Positions 29,374 through 38,887 of a DNA stretch of 64,000 nt are shown here, one piece after another. The stretch lies in assembly GCF_000348945.1 (NCBI RefSeq), contig NZ_AOCK01000001.1:62001-126000 (forward strand). The letters run 5' to 3'. This DNA is from Paeniglutamicibacter gangotriensis Lz1y. GTDB lineage: Bacteria > Actinomycetota > Actinomycetes > Actinomycetales > Micrococcaceae. Made by a program: the position numbers and the translations under genes. Under the pieces are notes generated by a model. That model saw only the letters and a list, made by a program, of their open reading frames with translations, did no database searches and was not told the origin of the DNA. Positions within the stretch are counted from its first letter, which is position 1; every line of letters begins with the position of its first letter.

Positions 29374-30570
29374 ATGTCGGAAAAACGGCGTGGTTTAGGA
29401 CGAGGTCTAGGTGCATTGATTTCGAGCAGCCCTGTCGTGGAGGCAGAGGGGGCGGCTCCAAAGAATGTTTCACGTGGAACATCAAAGAAGCCGACTGCAA
29501 GCGAGCTTGGGACGACTGGAACGATCGAGTCAAAACCAAACGCCGTTAGCTCTGTAACCAACGTGAAGAAGGCTCGTCCGGTCGACATGTTCTTCGTTCC
29601 AGGTAAAACTGAGGATGAGGTCGAAGGCTCGAAAGTTAGTCCACCTCCTTCGTCTGCAGCGAAGAAACGCCGCGCACAGATGCCAGGTTTGATAGCGTCA
29701 TCGGGAAGAGCCGGCGAAGCGGAACCTGTTGTTAGCGATCTTATCGAAGTGCCAGGCACTAGTTTTGCCGAGATTCCCGTGGACAAGATTCACCCGAACC
29801 GAAAGCAACCACGGTCGAATTTCGACGAAGAGCACATGGACGAACTCGTTCACTCGATTCGTGAAGTTGGACTCCTCCAGCCGATCGTAGTCCGTCCTTC
29901 GCGTGAGAACGCCCAGGAACCTTATGAAATCGTCATGGGTGAACGTCGCTGGAGAGCCACTCAGGTCGCTGGACTGACTTCAATTCCCGCAATAATCAGA
30001 GAAACTCAAGACGACGATCTGCTTCGCGATGCGCTGTTGGAAAACTTGCACCGGTCGCAGCTTAACCCACTTGAAGAGGCAGCTGCCTACCAGCAGCTCT
30101 TGAGTGAGTTCAACTGCACCCAAGAAGTCTTGTCAGAGCGTATAGGTCGTTCCAGATCTCAAATATCTAACACCATTCGTCTCATGAAACTCCCACCCCT
30201 GGTCCAACGCCGAGTAGCTGCCGGCGTGATTTCTGCTGGTCACGCACGGGCCCTGCTGGGCCTTGTTGATGCTGCGGCGATCGAAGAGTTGGCCCAAAGA
30301 GTTGTCAATGAAGGCATGTCCGTCCGAGCGACGGAAGAAGCTGTTGCGCTGCACGATGGCCAAGAAAAGCCACGAAAGACAAATGCTGTCAAGCAAACTC
30401 CCCGACATGAGCGTTTGGATTTTTTGGCAACATCACTTTCGGACCGGCTCGATACGAACGTTAAAATCTCTCTCGGAGCGCGTAAAGGGAGAGTCAGTAT
30501 TGAGTTCGCCAGTGTCGATGATCTGAACCGCATTATGGGCGTCCTGACACCTGACGAGGAAGCAAAGTAG
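29374..30570 (+). CDS. parB: chromosome partitioning protein ParB
   Basis: A 398-residue centromere-binding CTPase. After a variable N terminus, the CTP-binding core has [26 protein letters not shown] and [16 protein letters not shown]. The DNA-binding helix-turn-helix is [22 protein letters not shown], followed by [13 protein letters not shown], and the C terminus dimerises. The ATG at 29374 has an AAAGGAG site nine bases before it. A one-mismatch parS lies in the 5' part (29466-29481). Confidence 0.96.
   Translation: MSEKRRGLGRGLGALISSSPVVEAEGAAPKNVSRGTSKKPTASELGTTGTIESKPNAVSSVTNVKKARPVDMFFVPGKTEDEVEGSKVSPPPSSAAKKRRAQMPGLIASSGRAGEAEPVVSDLIEVPGTSFAEIPVDKIHPNRKQPRSNFDEEHMDELVHSIREVGLLQPIVVRPSRENAQEPYEIVMGERRWRATQVAGLTSIPAIIRETQDDDLLRDALLENLHRSQLNPLEEAAAYQQLLSEFNCTQEVLSERIGRSRSQISNTIRLMKLPPLVQRRVAAGVISAGHARALLGLVDAAAIEELAQRVVNEGMSVRATEEAVALHDGQEKPRKTNAVKQTPRHERLDFLATSLSDRLDTNVKISLGARKGRVSIEFASVDDLNRIMGVLTPDEEAK
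29466..29481. other. parS: parS-like site inside parB (one mismatch)
   Basis: TGTTTCACGTGGAACA differs from the palindrome at one base and is read in frame as Val-Ser-Arg-Gly-Thr. Confidence 0.75.
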
Positions 30571-30589
30571 CGTAACCAGCGGGGGAATC

Positions 30590-30615
30590 GGCTGTGTTTC
30601 ACGTGAAACACAGCC
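30590..30615. other. parS: parS site just after parB, within a longer palindrome
   Basis: TGTTTCACGTGAAACA at 30595-30610 sits inside a 26-base perfect palindrome (flanks GGCTG and CAGCC). It could also end parB transcription. Confidence 0.92.
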
Positions 30616-30861
30616 GCACGCTTATCGTTGCCCTCCTTCGCAGAAAAAGCAGGTAGAAGACGACATTAACCCACTCTGTAGCCTCATTTGCCAATAAGGC
30701 ATTGAACGTCTGGCCTCAACGGCTTCTTGGCGCGCGCTAGCCGCGCTCAGCCGCCAATGTCCGCGGGAAGTCCGCCTGGGGCCCCTTTCGCCCCCGGGGG
30801 TCGTTAGAGGGTACTTCAGAAGCCTTGAGGCGCATGGCTGGGGGAGCGAACTTCCTCGAAA

Positions 30862-31545
30862 TGAGTATTCGGCGTTTAAGGAGCCACCCATTATTTTGCT
30901 CGGGGCCAGCAGCTGAATATTTGCGTGTTTGAGAGCCACCAATATTGCCGTTCAGAGCCAGCCCGCCAAAACGCGAGTATTCTCCTTCAGAGCCACCAAT
31001 AGCAACCTTGAGAGCCATCATTAGTGCGCATGGGGACCAGCCCGGGAAACGGGAAAATATTCTCCACGGGAATCACTTTGCCGTCGACGGGCGGCTGGCC
31101 CCACGACACGAGTCGGCCCGGCGCGACCGACTGCCCCGATTGTTCGGGACAAGAATACGCTGGGCACCGCGAAGCTCTGGAAGTGCGCTGCAGAGTCCAG
31201 CCAGCCCACCGATCGGTGGGGTGTTGTCGGCAGCGCTACCGGCAAGCGTCTCAGCAAGCGGTTCGAGCCCCTGAGAACGTCGCTGCGGCTTGTGCCTCGC
31301 CGGTGCTCTGCAGGCAGTATCCGTAGAGTGACTTCCGCCATCGGCCTGGATTGGCGGCCATGTCGAAGTGAACATGGACCAGCTCATCCACAACACCATG
31401 TGGAGCGAAACCGGAAGGTGCAACTTGCACCGGAAGTTCGGTGCCGTTCAGGCATGAAGGGTCGTTGGAGGCCGGCGGCTCCCGCCCGGGGAGGTGCTGG
31501 CTCTGAACGGCAATATCCGGTGGCTCTCAAACCTCCGTATATTCA
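30862..31545 (+). mobile_element. decayed element copy 1 (TGAGTATT family)
   Basis: The left end starts TGAGTATTCGGCG; the right end is an imperfect inverse ending CCGTATATTCA. Sub-terminal motifs repeat in both arms: AATATTGCCGTTCAGAGCC near 30940 and its inverse GGCTCTGAACGGCAATAT near 31510. The interior plus-strand frame ends in HVEVNMDQLIHN...GAVQA at 31456, an end also seen in copies 2 and 4. No intact gene remains. The internal protein is not recognised. Confidence 0.55.
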
Positions 31546-31596
31546 CGTGGGCTGTGCGCAGGGATTCAAAACCATGATCACGTCAATCGTGATTCT

Positions 31597-31612
31597 TGTT
31601 TCACGTGAAACA
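31597..31612. other. parS: parS site
   Basis: Exact TGTTTCACGTGAAACA, 51 bases after the right end of repeat copy 1. Confidence 0.95.
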
Positions 31613-31798
31613 CTGTTGAGCCAGCCGCCTGTTGGTGGGGATGAAAACCAGAAACGGAACTTGAGTCAGCTAATTTTCCGTGACACACCCCTGCGGTTTT
31701 ACGTTCGAGACTCGAAGACGATTGGTTGCCCACAGGGCAGGCAAAAGGGAAATGGGGGAGTGGGAGCAGGACTGCTTAAGGAGAAAGGAGAGATTGCT

Positions 31799-32280
31799 GA
31801 ATATTCGGTCCTGCGGTTAACGACACTATTATGCGTGGGGCCCTCCCGTGTAAATGAGAATATTTGCCACGCGAACCATCATTGCGAGTACACAGAGCCA
31901 CTTGACCCAAGAGTGGTGACCCTTCCCCAACCAATGAACCAGATAGGCCGGAGCGGAGCCGAGTATCCGAGAGAAATCGATTCACGTAGAAATCGATTGG
32001 CAGAGCAGACCGCTTACTAGTAAGGAGCGGGCACCGCTGAAGCCCCCCATCGAAAATCACCTGCATGTGCTGATTGAGTACATATCCCACTGCCACGGCA
32101 GATCGGTGTTCCGCAGGCAGTACCTTGAGCCTAACTTGAGCTTGCGACCGCGTGCAGGCGTTCATGACGACGTGGTCGTGGATCTGATCGTCCATAATGC
32201 CTTCAGTTTCGATCCTGAAAGCCGCAACGCTCCGGAGCGGATCGCTATCATTCAGTATGGGGGGCCGTTGGGATAAGTGG
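31799..32280 (+). mobile_element. decayed element copy 2 of the same family (probable)
   Basis: The left side begins TGAATATTCGGTCC. The interior shares with copy 1 a stretch around CGGTGTTCCGCAGGCAGTA (32105-32123, compared with 31300-31318), and its plus-strand frame ends VHDDVVVDLIVHN..., parallel to the HVEVNMDQLIHN end of copy 1. The right boundary is not clear. Confidence 0.45.
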
Positions 32281-33745
32281 CTTGTAATGCCTCCGATGAT
32301 TGGGCGGAAACAACGTGAGAAGACGAAACACGGTTTCGGTTGATTGATGAACAGCACGTGGCCGGAACGAAGCCTATCGCTCGCCAGAGGCATCGTTGTT
32401 TTCTAAGGATGGGCGAGCAGAGGAGAATAATCGCGGCAGAGCGCCGGGTGTTTGTGCGGGATCAGCATATCGATTTGTCATTGGGCTGAATGGAGTACCT
32501 GTGCTGCCAGTCCGTGGATGCACCTGAAAACGAAGATAACGATGGAGCCGGAGGTCTGGTTCAAACGTCCGCGGGATAATACTTCATGTTCGAAAGCTTA
32601 GGCGAAACGATGCGTGAAAAGAGGACAAGCTTGATCGGAACATAGTTTTGTCGGACACTAAAGCCGGCATACGGACGAGCTGAATGACGTTAGCGGACTT
32701 GCGAGTGACAATCTCGTTGCCAAGTACGTTAAACAATTGATAACGTCTGGGCACTAACGCCTTGTTGCTAGTTTCTCCTAGACTGGGACTAAAAGTGGCT
32801 ATTGGTCATGTGCGTAGCCGGATACCTCATATCGTCCGTGCGTTGCGCCGGTTGTCGTTCGATGTGGGTTGGCAGATCGAACTGTAGACCCCAACTGGGG
32901 CCCGAACAGAACAAGAGAATGCGACCCCCAGAATTTGAAGCTCATGCCTCTCTTCCCCGGAGTTTATCGCTCGGTCTGGTGTTGATGTCCCAGGGTGATG
33001 CCTGCCGACCTTTGACGTAGCGGAGATCTGATTGTCAGATTCCAACGTGATCCGAAATGAGTTTCATCGAATTTCGGATGAAACTGAGTCGACGCAGTCT
33101 TTGCTTCTCCGCGACTCAGGTCCCGTCCGAATACATCAACACGAACAAGGGGAGACTATATGGACGACATACGGTTCTCGGCAGCCATGGCTCCCGCAAC
33201 GATCAACGGCACGTTAGAGAACGCAGTTGTCTGTTCGAATGAATACAGAAATTCTTGGGTAGGGGGGGGAGCCCGTGGTGATATGCGACGTAAACATGAA
33301 ATGCGCTGAAGAGCCGCCCAATGTCACCTCATCGCTGAGCCACCATCTTTCGCAATCGAAGTTTAGACTCCGCTCCATCAGTGATACTAAGAGTCCGACG
33401 CCTGCTCCTAGTACGGGTGACATAGGGTTTTCGCACCAGAACGTGCATGCTGTGACAGTTTTGAACTGTAACGACGACACCAATGTTTTGCTGTGCAAGT
33501 CCATAAACGACAAGACTGTTCATCCTCTGACGGAACGAGATGTCAGTACCGGCTCCAAGGGCTGGAGCGTACGCTTCAGCAAAGGATAAGCAGCTGGGAA
33601 AATGGCCGAACTAACGGTTTCATAGGGCGTTGTTGATTCGGCTGCGCGCCCCTCGTAATGGCTCGAGCACGCAGCTGGTGGTCTCGGACGAATCTTCGGT
33701 TCGAGAAAATACAGACCAACGGCCTCTTGCCGGCGAGGCCTTTAA

Positions 33746-33761
33746 TGTTTCACGTGAAACA
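33746..33761. other. parS: parS site
   Basis: Exact TGTTTCACGTGAAACA, 26 bases before the left end of repeat copy 3. Confidence 0.95.
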
Positions 33762-33787
33762 CAATTTCTTGATTTGGTGATTGTCAG

Positions 33788-34360
33788 TGAGTATTCGACG
33801 CTATGGGGACCACCCATTATTGCCGTTGGGGGCCACTGATATTGCCGTTGGGAACCAGTACCTCCTCGCGTGGGGGCCAGCGGCCTCCTAGGCGCCTAAA
33901 TCATTCCTGAACGGCGCCGATCTTCTCCCGTCTCGTGTACCTTCCGGCTCGGATTCGGATGGGGTGGTGGACGTCCCGGTCCATGACCACTTCGGCGTGG
34001 ATGCCGGTTCCAGCCCATCTGCGGACACCCCATGCAGAACCCGCAGGGCTAGGCCGCAACGGTATTCCCTGTGCGCGGGCTGCCTCCGGAGGGGCTTCCC
34101 TCAGGGTTCCCGCCGGACAACAGCTCCGCTATCGTCGCCAGGATGGAGTCCGCCGTGCACTTCCCGTGGTTGGCAGTGCCCTGCATCCTGCAGGGACGAC
34201 CGGTCCACACCGGACCTGCTCACGTCGCGGCATCGCCCACTGCCCACCGGTTTAGTGGCTCCGAGCAACGCCACTGGTGGCTCCCACGGAGAATATTCGC
34301 GTTTTCCCACGGTGGTCCCTACGCACAATATTGATCGCTCCCATACGAGCAAATACTCAT
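33788..34360 (-). mobile_element. decayed element copy 3 (inverted orientation)
   Basis: Bounded by TGAGTATTCGACGC at 33788 and its inverse AAATACTCA ending at 34359. Sub-terminal motifs GACCACCCATTATTGCCGTT (left) and GGTGGCTCCCACGGAGAATATT (right, split in two) recur. The minus-strand frame ends GIHAEVVMDRDVHH...IGAVQE, matching copies 1 and 2. The right half aligns in reverse to 36001-36300 of copy 4 (shared readings such as DVS..GVDR and REVHGGLH). Confidence 0.6.
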
Positions 34361-34410
34361 GTCAGTACGTGCGAGTCAAAGAACGCGCCCTAATGGAAAG
34401 GTCAAGCCCG

Positions 34411-34426
34411 TGTTTCACGTGAAACA
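34411..34426. other. parS: parS site
   Basis: Exact TGTTTCACGTGAAACA, 51 bases after the right end of repeat copy 3. Confidence 0.95.
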
Positions 34427-34487
34427 TACAACGGCATCTCCAGTACTCGCAGACGACAGGCGCACTGTAGCTAACGGACGATGCATA

Positions 34488-34503
34488 AGTTTCACGTGAA
34501 ACA
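34488..34503. other. parS: parS site (outer base differs)
   Basis: AGTTTCACGTGAAACA: one outer mismatch from the palindrome. It is 61 bases from the preceding site's end, the closest pair in the cluster. Confidence 0.88.
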
Positions 34504-35221
34504 AGTATGTTCAAAACGAAACCATCGTTGCCGATCAGCCACTTAACTCGATGGCATATGTTCTTTCGGAATATGAGCGGAAATCGTCGAAACGTGAAAG
34601 CGCGACTGAGGTCTAGCTGCTAAATCAGTCGAAACGTAAAGTGGAAGATTGACCCGTGGGGGATAGGGGCTCGAAACCCCGAACGCCTCAACCGCGGACC
34701 GATGCTGCTTTGTCGTCAACGGAGCGGAACCGCATCACACGTGCACCATGCGAAGGTCCTGCGTGAGGGCCGCGCCCGTCGCTGCAGGGGAGCGTGCACG
34801 CCTCATGCGGGCGAACCCCTGCTGGAGGCAGTGCAACAGCGGACGAACGAGCGTGAGAGCCTTCTAGCGTCAATACCGCGCCATGATGTTGCAGACTGGA
34901 TCTAACAGAAGGCGCTTTGCGCCGTGAAGCGGTTTTCGGCTACCGACCGTTTCCCACTCTGCCGCAGATGTGAATGCGGGCCTGAGCTATTCAGCTACTG
35001 CGAGATCGCGACCATGATCCTTCCGATTAGCCCTTGCGCTGACGCAGGAAAGATCTTGAACGATTGGATTCCCGGTCATCGGCGGACTTTACTGCGGGTC
35101 CGAACGTCCGGAGTCTGCGAAGCCCTTCTGGAATTCTCCGAATCGATTCGATCATATCGGTGCGCAGAACATGATCACTAAGCATTCAACTCTTTGGAGA
35201 GAGCCGAGCCTTTTCGAGAGA

Positions 35222-35295
35222 TGAGTATCCAGAGGAACGGGAGCCACCGGATATACGTTTCCAGAACTACCAATATTGCCGTTGATAGTTGTTGC
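35222..35295 (+). repeat. solo end of the TGAGTATT repeat family
   Basis: TGAGTATCC followed by GGGAGCCACCGGATATACG and ACTACCAATATTGCCGTT, the terminal and sub-terminal motifs of the family without an identifiable body. Confidence 0.5.
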
Positions 35296-35919
35296 CGCGG
35301 GGATGTTGCCGCGGGGAGTGCCGCTACCGGCTCTCAGTAAAATCCCATAAGCCGTAAGAATCGTGTTTCTAATCCTCATGCACTGGCTGCGTTCAACATG
35401 AGTTAAGGATCATCAGGAGGAAGCCTTTGTTGGCGCGGCCGGGCGGTGGATGATTGATCGTCCGCAAACAAGCATTTCTAAACTTTTCAAGAGATTAGAG
35501 GCGCAAGATGAATCACCGGACCAACGCGGCGTTCCTTCCCCTGACACGACCAGCTTTCGACGCGGTACGGGCTGCTGACTGCGTACTAGGTGACGTCCCG
35601 CAAAGCGATTCCTGGCGCTCTAAGACCACGGTTAGGAGTTTCCAAAGTAGCCTTCAAACCAGATGTTGGAGCTCTCCCATCTACCATAATTAGTCTGAGG
35701 ATAGTTGGTCAGCAGATTCTTTGAAGGCTGTACTGTGGTGCCCCCGAGCAGCGCCACGATCATTCGACATCCGTGGTTTCGGTTCATGATGCGTGTTTTC
35801 GATATCCCGCTGCTCTCGACAAAACAGCTTGAGAAATATCGCGCAGATCAGCCGCGGAGCAGTGAACGTTGCGACCAAACAGCATTCATCGGTGGGGACT
35901 CTCGGTATCGGTGTTCATT

Positions 35920-36377
35920 TCGTATCGGTGTATATGTGACTGTTGGGGGCCAGCAATATTGCGCGTGGGGATCACCGCGGGAAACAGTGAATATTGTCCG
36001 TGGGAGCCACCAGCGGCATTGGCGGGAGCCGCTTTGCCGGCTGGGTGGCCACGACGTGAGCGGGGCCGGTCTGGACCGGTTGCCCCTGGTGGTTGCCGAG
36101 CAGTGGCAACGAGGGGAAGTGCACGGCAGGCTTCATCTTGCCGGCGTTAGCATAGTGGGGCCGTTGTCTGGGGACCCTGCAGGGGAACGACTCCGTAGGA
36201 GGCTTGCTCCCAGGCAACGCGGCGCGACCCGGACCCGCGTGTCCTGCACGCGGTGTCTGCAGAAGGCTCGGACCCGTCCAAAATCAATTGGAACCCACTG
36301 AAGGGCGGTGGCTCCCACGCGGGGAAGTACTGGTCCCGACGGCAATAATGAGTGGTCCCCAAAGCGTCGAATACTCA
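35920..36377 (+). mobile_element. decayed element copy 4
   Basis: The right end is the inverse of the copy 3 left end (CGTCGAATACTCA ending at 36377, with GAGTGGTCCCCAAAG beside it). The left arm has GGGGGCCAGCAATATTGCG and GTGGGAGCCACCAGCGGCATT, matching the inverse of the copy 3 right arm. The interior plus-strand reading GHDVSGAGLDRLPL...GEVHGRLH aligns with the minus-strand reading of copy 3. Shortened relative to the other copies. Confidence 0.55.
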
Positions 36378-37361
36378 GTATCAGAAACGGGACTCTAATG
36401 GTCAGTAGCACCAGAAAAGTTAGAACCATGGTTTAGGTCATGAATGTTCGGTCTTGCGGAGCAGAGCAATTGTCGTTGAAGTCCGTCGTGGAACAACGAA
36501 AATCCTATAGTCTGATTCGGCTCTAGCGCACACGGAGGGCCTTCCGATATTGTGCTTCCGATAGGTGGCGTGACACTGCCCCGAGAAGAACACTGAGCGT
36601 TCCACCATCCGTTCAGATTCTCCCAGTTTCGGGCATTCGAGACTGTGGCCATGCATGAATAATCTGGGGTAGTTATGCGGCATTGTCCGTGGAAGAACCG
36701 GCAGTAGAGGCTTGTGTTTGGCGCCTATGCCGGCGCAACCGTGGAAAAGTTCATCCACAACTTCACCTGGTCTGAGACAGTGTCCGAAGATCTGCAAGCG
36801 AAACTGGACTCGTCAGAAAGCTGAAAGAGCCGGCAGGTGGTTGCTTCATCCGTCGGGGCTAAAGCCTCTGAGGGCAATAAGGGGATGGCAGTACTGTTTC
36901 GAGTAATCGTTCGTTGCACGCGGGACTAGAACCGATGCAGAGCAAGACACCGAAGTTGGTCGTCATGCCAAATCGATTAGCCATCACTAGTAGCCAAACT
37001 CTGCGCCGGGTGCCAACACTCTGGGTCTTCCTTGGAAAATCCGTAGCCTAGCGAGCGACGTGAGGTGCTAATGGCATTGTCGAGGGTGTTGCCTAATACG
37101 TTCGAGACCTGGGAGGGGCCTGAGAATTCCAGAAAGTTCCACGCTCGTGCTTTATATCAGTCGTCTCTGATGGGTTGCGGTCGTCTCCGTTCTGCCGGAT
37201 GAAGGCAGAGACAAATATGACCAGGAGTTTCGGGCAATATTCGCCCAATTATATCTCCATCATAGAAAACTAGCGATTATGGTTGTTTAACTCAACGCCT
37301 TTTCGTACGAGACACCAGAGAGGTTCAGCGAGCGACGCGGGCAGGCCTAAGGGTTAAAAGC

Positions 37362-37397
37362 TTGGTGCGCCGACCCCGGACGGGATCGGCGCACCAA
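37362..37397 (-). terminator. terminator of the trxB-trxA operon
   Basis: Perfect 12-bp stem TTGGTGCGCCGA (37362-37373) with its inverse (37386-37397). On the minus strand GCTTTTAAC follows. Confidence 0.8.
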
Positions 37398-37419
37398 ACA
37401 AACTATGATTCAGCGCGGC

Positions 37420-37743
37420 TTAGAGGTAAGCTGCGAATTCTTTCTCGAGGACAGGCTTGGGCTTGGCGCCGATGGAGGTGGCCACGTGTTCGCCGCCCTG
37501 GAAGACATAAACGGCGGGGATGCTGGTGATGCCGTACTTGGCGGCGATACCCGGGTTGTCATCGACGTTGACCTTGACCACGTCGACCTTCTCGGCATGC
37601 TCGGCAGCGATCTGCTCGAGGATCGGGGTCAGCTGGCGGCAGGGACCGCACCACTCGGCCCAGAAGTCGACGATGACTGGCTTGGAGGCTTCGAGGACCT
37701 CGGCCTGGAACGTTGCGTCTGTGACGTCTTTGGTCTGGCTCAT
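37420..37743 (-). CDS. trxA: thioredoxin
   Basis: A 107-residue cytoplasmic disulfide reductant with the active site WAEWCGPCRQL and the cis-Pro segment ITSIPAVYVFQGG. The ATG at 37743 gives the usual thioredoxin length; a longer frame upstream has a Pro-rich, non-homologous N terminus. It lies 52 bases after trxB and shares its operon. Confidence 0.96.
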   Translation of the reverse strand: MSQTKDVTDATFQAEVLEASKPVIVDFWAEWCGPCRQLTPILEQIAAEHAEKVDVVKVNVDDNPGIAAKYGITSIPAVYVFQGGEHVATSIGAKPKPVLEKEFAAYL

Positions 37744-37795
37744 GGCCTGCACCTTTCGTAAATGTTTTCTTCCCCGTCGAAGGAGAAGCTGGGGA

Positions 37796-38779
37796 CTAGT
37801 TGGAAACGGAAAGAACGTTCGCGGTTGTAGCGGCTTCGACGTCGGCCAAATAGTGTTCGACGTCGAGGGCCGCGGCGCAGCCCGAACCGGCGGCTGTGAT
37901 GGCCTGGCGGTAGGAGGAATCGATGACATCCCCGGCTGCGAAAACGCCGGGGATGCTGGTCTTGGAAGTTCGTCCTTCAACGGCGATGGTGCCCTCGGTG
38001 GTTAGCGTGAGGACGTCCTTGACGAGGTCGGTACGTGGGTCGTTGCCGATGGCCACGAACATGCCCGTGACCGGTACTTCCTGCTCTGCCCCGGTCTTAA
38101 GGTTTCGCAGGTTCATAGCGGTGACCTTCTGCTCTCCGGCGATGCCAATGACCTCGGAGTCCCAAATGAATTCGATCTTCGGATGTGCCAGGGCGCGGTC
38201 TGCCATAATCTTGGAGGCGCGCAGGGTGTCGCGGCGGTGTACGACGGTGACCTTGGATGCGAACTTGGTCAAGAAAATGGCTTCTTCCATGGCGGAGTCG
38301 CCGCCGCCGATGACGGCAATTTCCTGGTCGCGGAAGAAGAATCCGTCGCAGGTCGCGCACCACGAGACGCCGTGTCCGGCCAAGCGCTTCTCGTCAGGTA
38401 GACCGATCTCGCGGTAGGCCGATCCTGTGGACAGGATGACCGCATGGGCACGGTACACGGTGCCGTCGCCCAAGGTGACGATCTTGACGTCCCCGGCGAG
38501 ATCGACGGCGGTGACATCATCGAAGAGGATCTCGGCGCCGAAGCGTTCGGCCTGCTTCTGCATATTGTCCATGAGATCCGGGCCCATGATGCCTTCGGGG
38601 AATCCAGGAAAGTTTTCCACGTCGGTGGTGTTCATGAGTTCGCCACCGGCTGTCACCGAGCCTGCGATGACCAGCGGCTCTAGGCTCGCCCGTGCCGTGT
38701 AGACGGCTGCGGTGTAGCCTGCTGGGCCGGAACCAACGATGATGACATTGCGGATGGCGTCTTGTACTTCTGTAGCCAC
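37796..38779 (-). CDS. trxB: thioredoxin-disulfide reductase
   Basis: A 327-residue FAD/NADPH enzyme that recharges thioredoxin. It has the FAD motif IIVGSGPAGYTAAVYTARA, the redox-active pair CATC in SWCATCDGFFF, the NADPH motif VIGGGDSAMEEA and the C-terminal FAD contact GVFAAGDVID. The GTG at 38779 has AAAGG nine bases upstream; the ATG at 38797 would add six residues. Paired with trxA. Confidence 0.96.
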   Translation of the reverse strand: MATEVQDAIRNVIIVGSGPAGYTAAVYTARASLEPLVIAGSVTAGGELMNTTDVENFPGFPEGIMGPDLMDNMQKQAERFGAEILFDDVTAVDLAGDVKIVTLGDGTVYRAHAVILSTGSAYREIGLPDEKRLAGHGVSWCATCDGFFFRDQEIAVIGGGDSAMEEAIFLTKFASKVTVVHRRDTLRASKIMADRALAHPKIEFIWDSEVIGIAGEQKVTAMNLRNLKTGAEQEVPVTGMFVAIGNDPRTDLVKDVLTLTTEGTIAVEGRTSKTSIPGVFAAGDVIDSSYRQAITAAGSGCAAALDVEHYLADVEAATTANVLSVSN

Positions 38780-38887
38780 GTGTCGAGGACCTTTCATAAG
38801 TGCGGTCTAGTTTCAAACACACCGCGGGTAAAGAGGGGACTATGCGGCATAACAGCGAATGCCATCGTCGTATTCCCGGCCATGGGG

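Larger units (their letters stand above)
30571..37419. other. gene-poor centromere region between parB and trxA
   Basis: About 6.85 kb without a gene I can support. Open frames are short, overlap in several frames and resemble nothing known. Contents are five parS sites, at least four decayed copies of one repeat family, and sequence of lower and more uneven GC content than the neighbours. A 49-codon frame at 33160-33309 has a good AAGGGGAG site but no recognised product. From 32280 to 33740, 34510 to 35200 and 36400 to 37340, I see nothing identifiable. The pattern is that of accumulated, degraded mobile DNA around the partition site. Confidence 0.7.

Noticed and set aside
33160-33309. 49-codon frame with a good ribosome-binding site in the gene desert
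   Set aside because: Isolated, no recognisable product, within degraded sequence; not enough support for a gene call.
34650-34700. tRNA-like T-arm GGGGCTCGAAACCCC
   Set aside because: No acceptor, D or anticodon arms can be folded around it.
37744-37980. N-terminal extension of thioredoxin
   Set aside because: It overlaps trxB and is Pro/Ser-rich; the ATG at 37743 gives the standard 107-residue thioredoxin.
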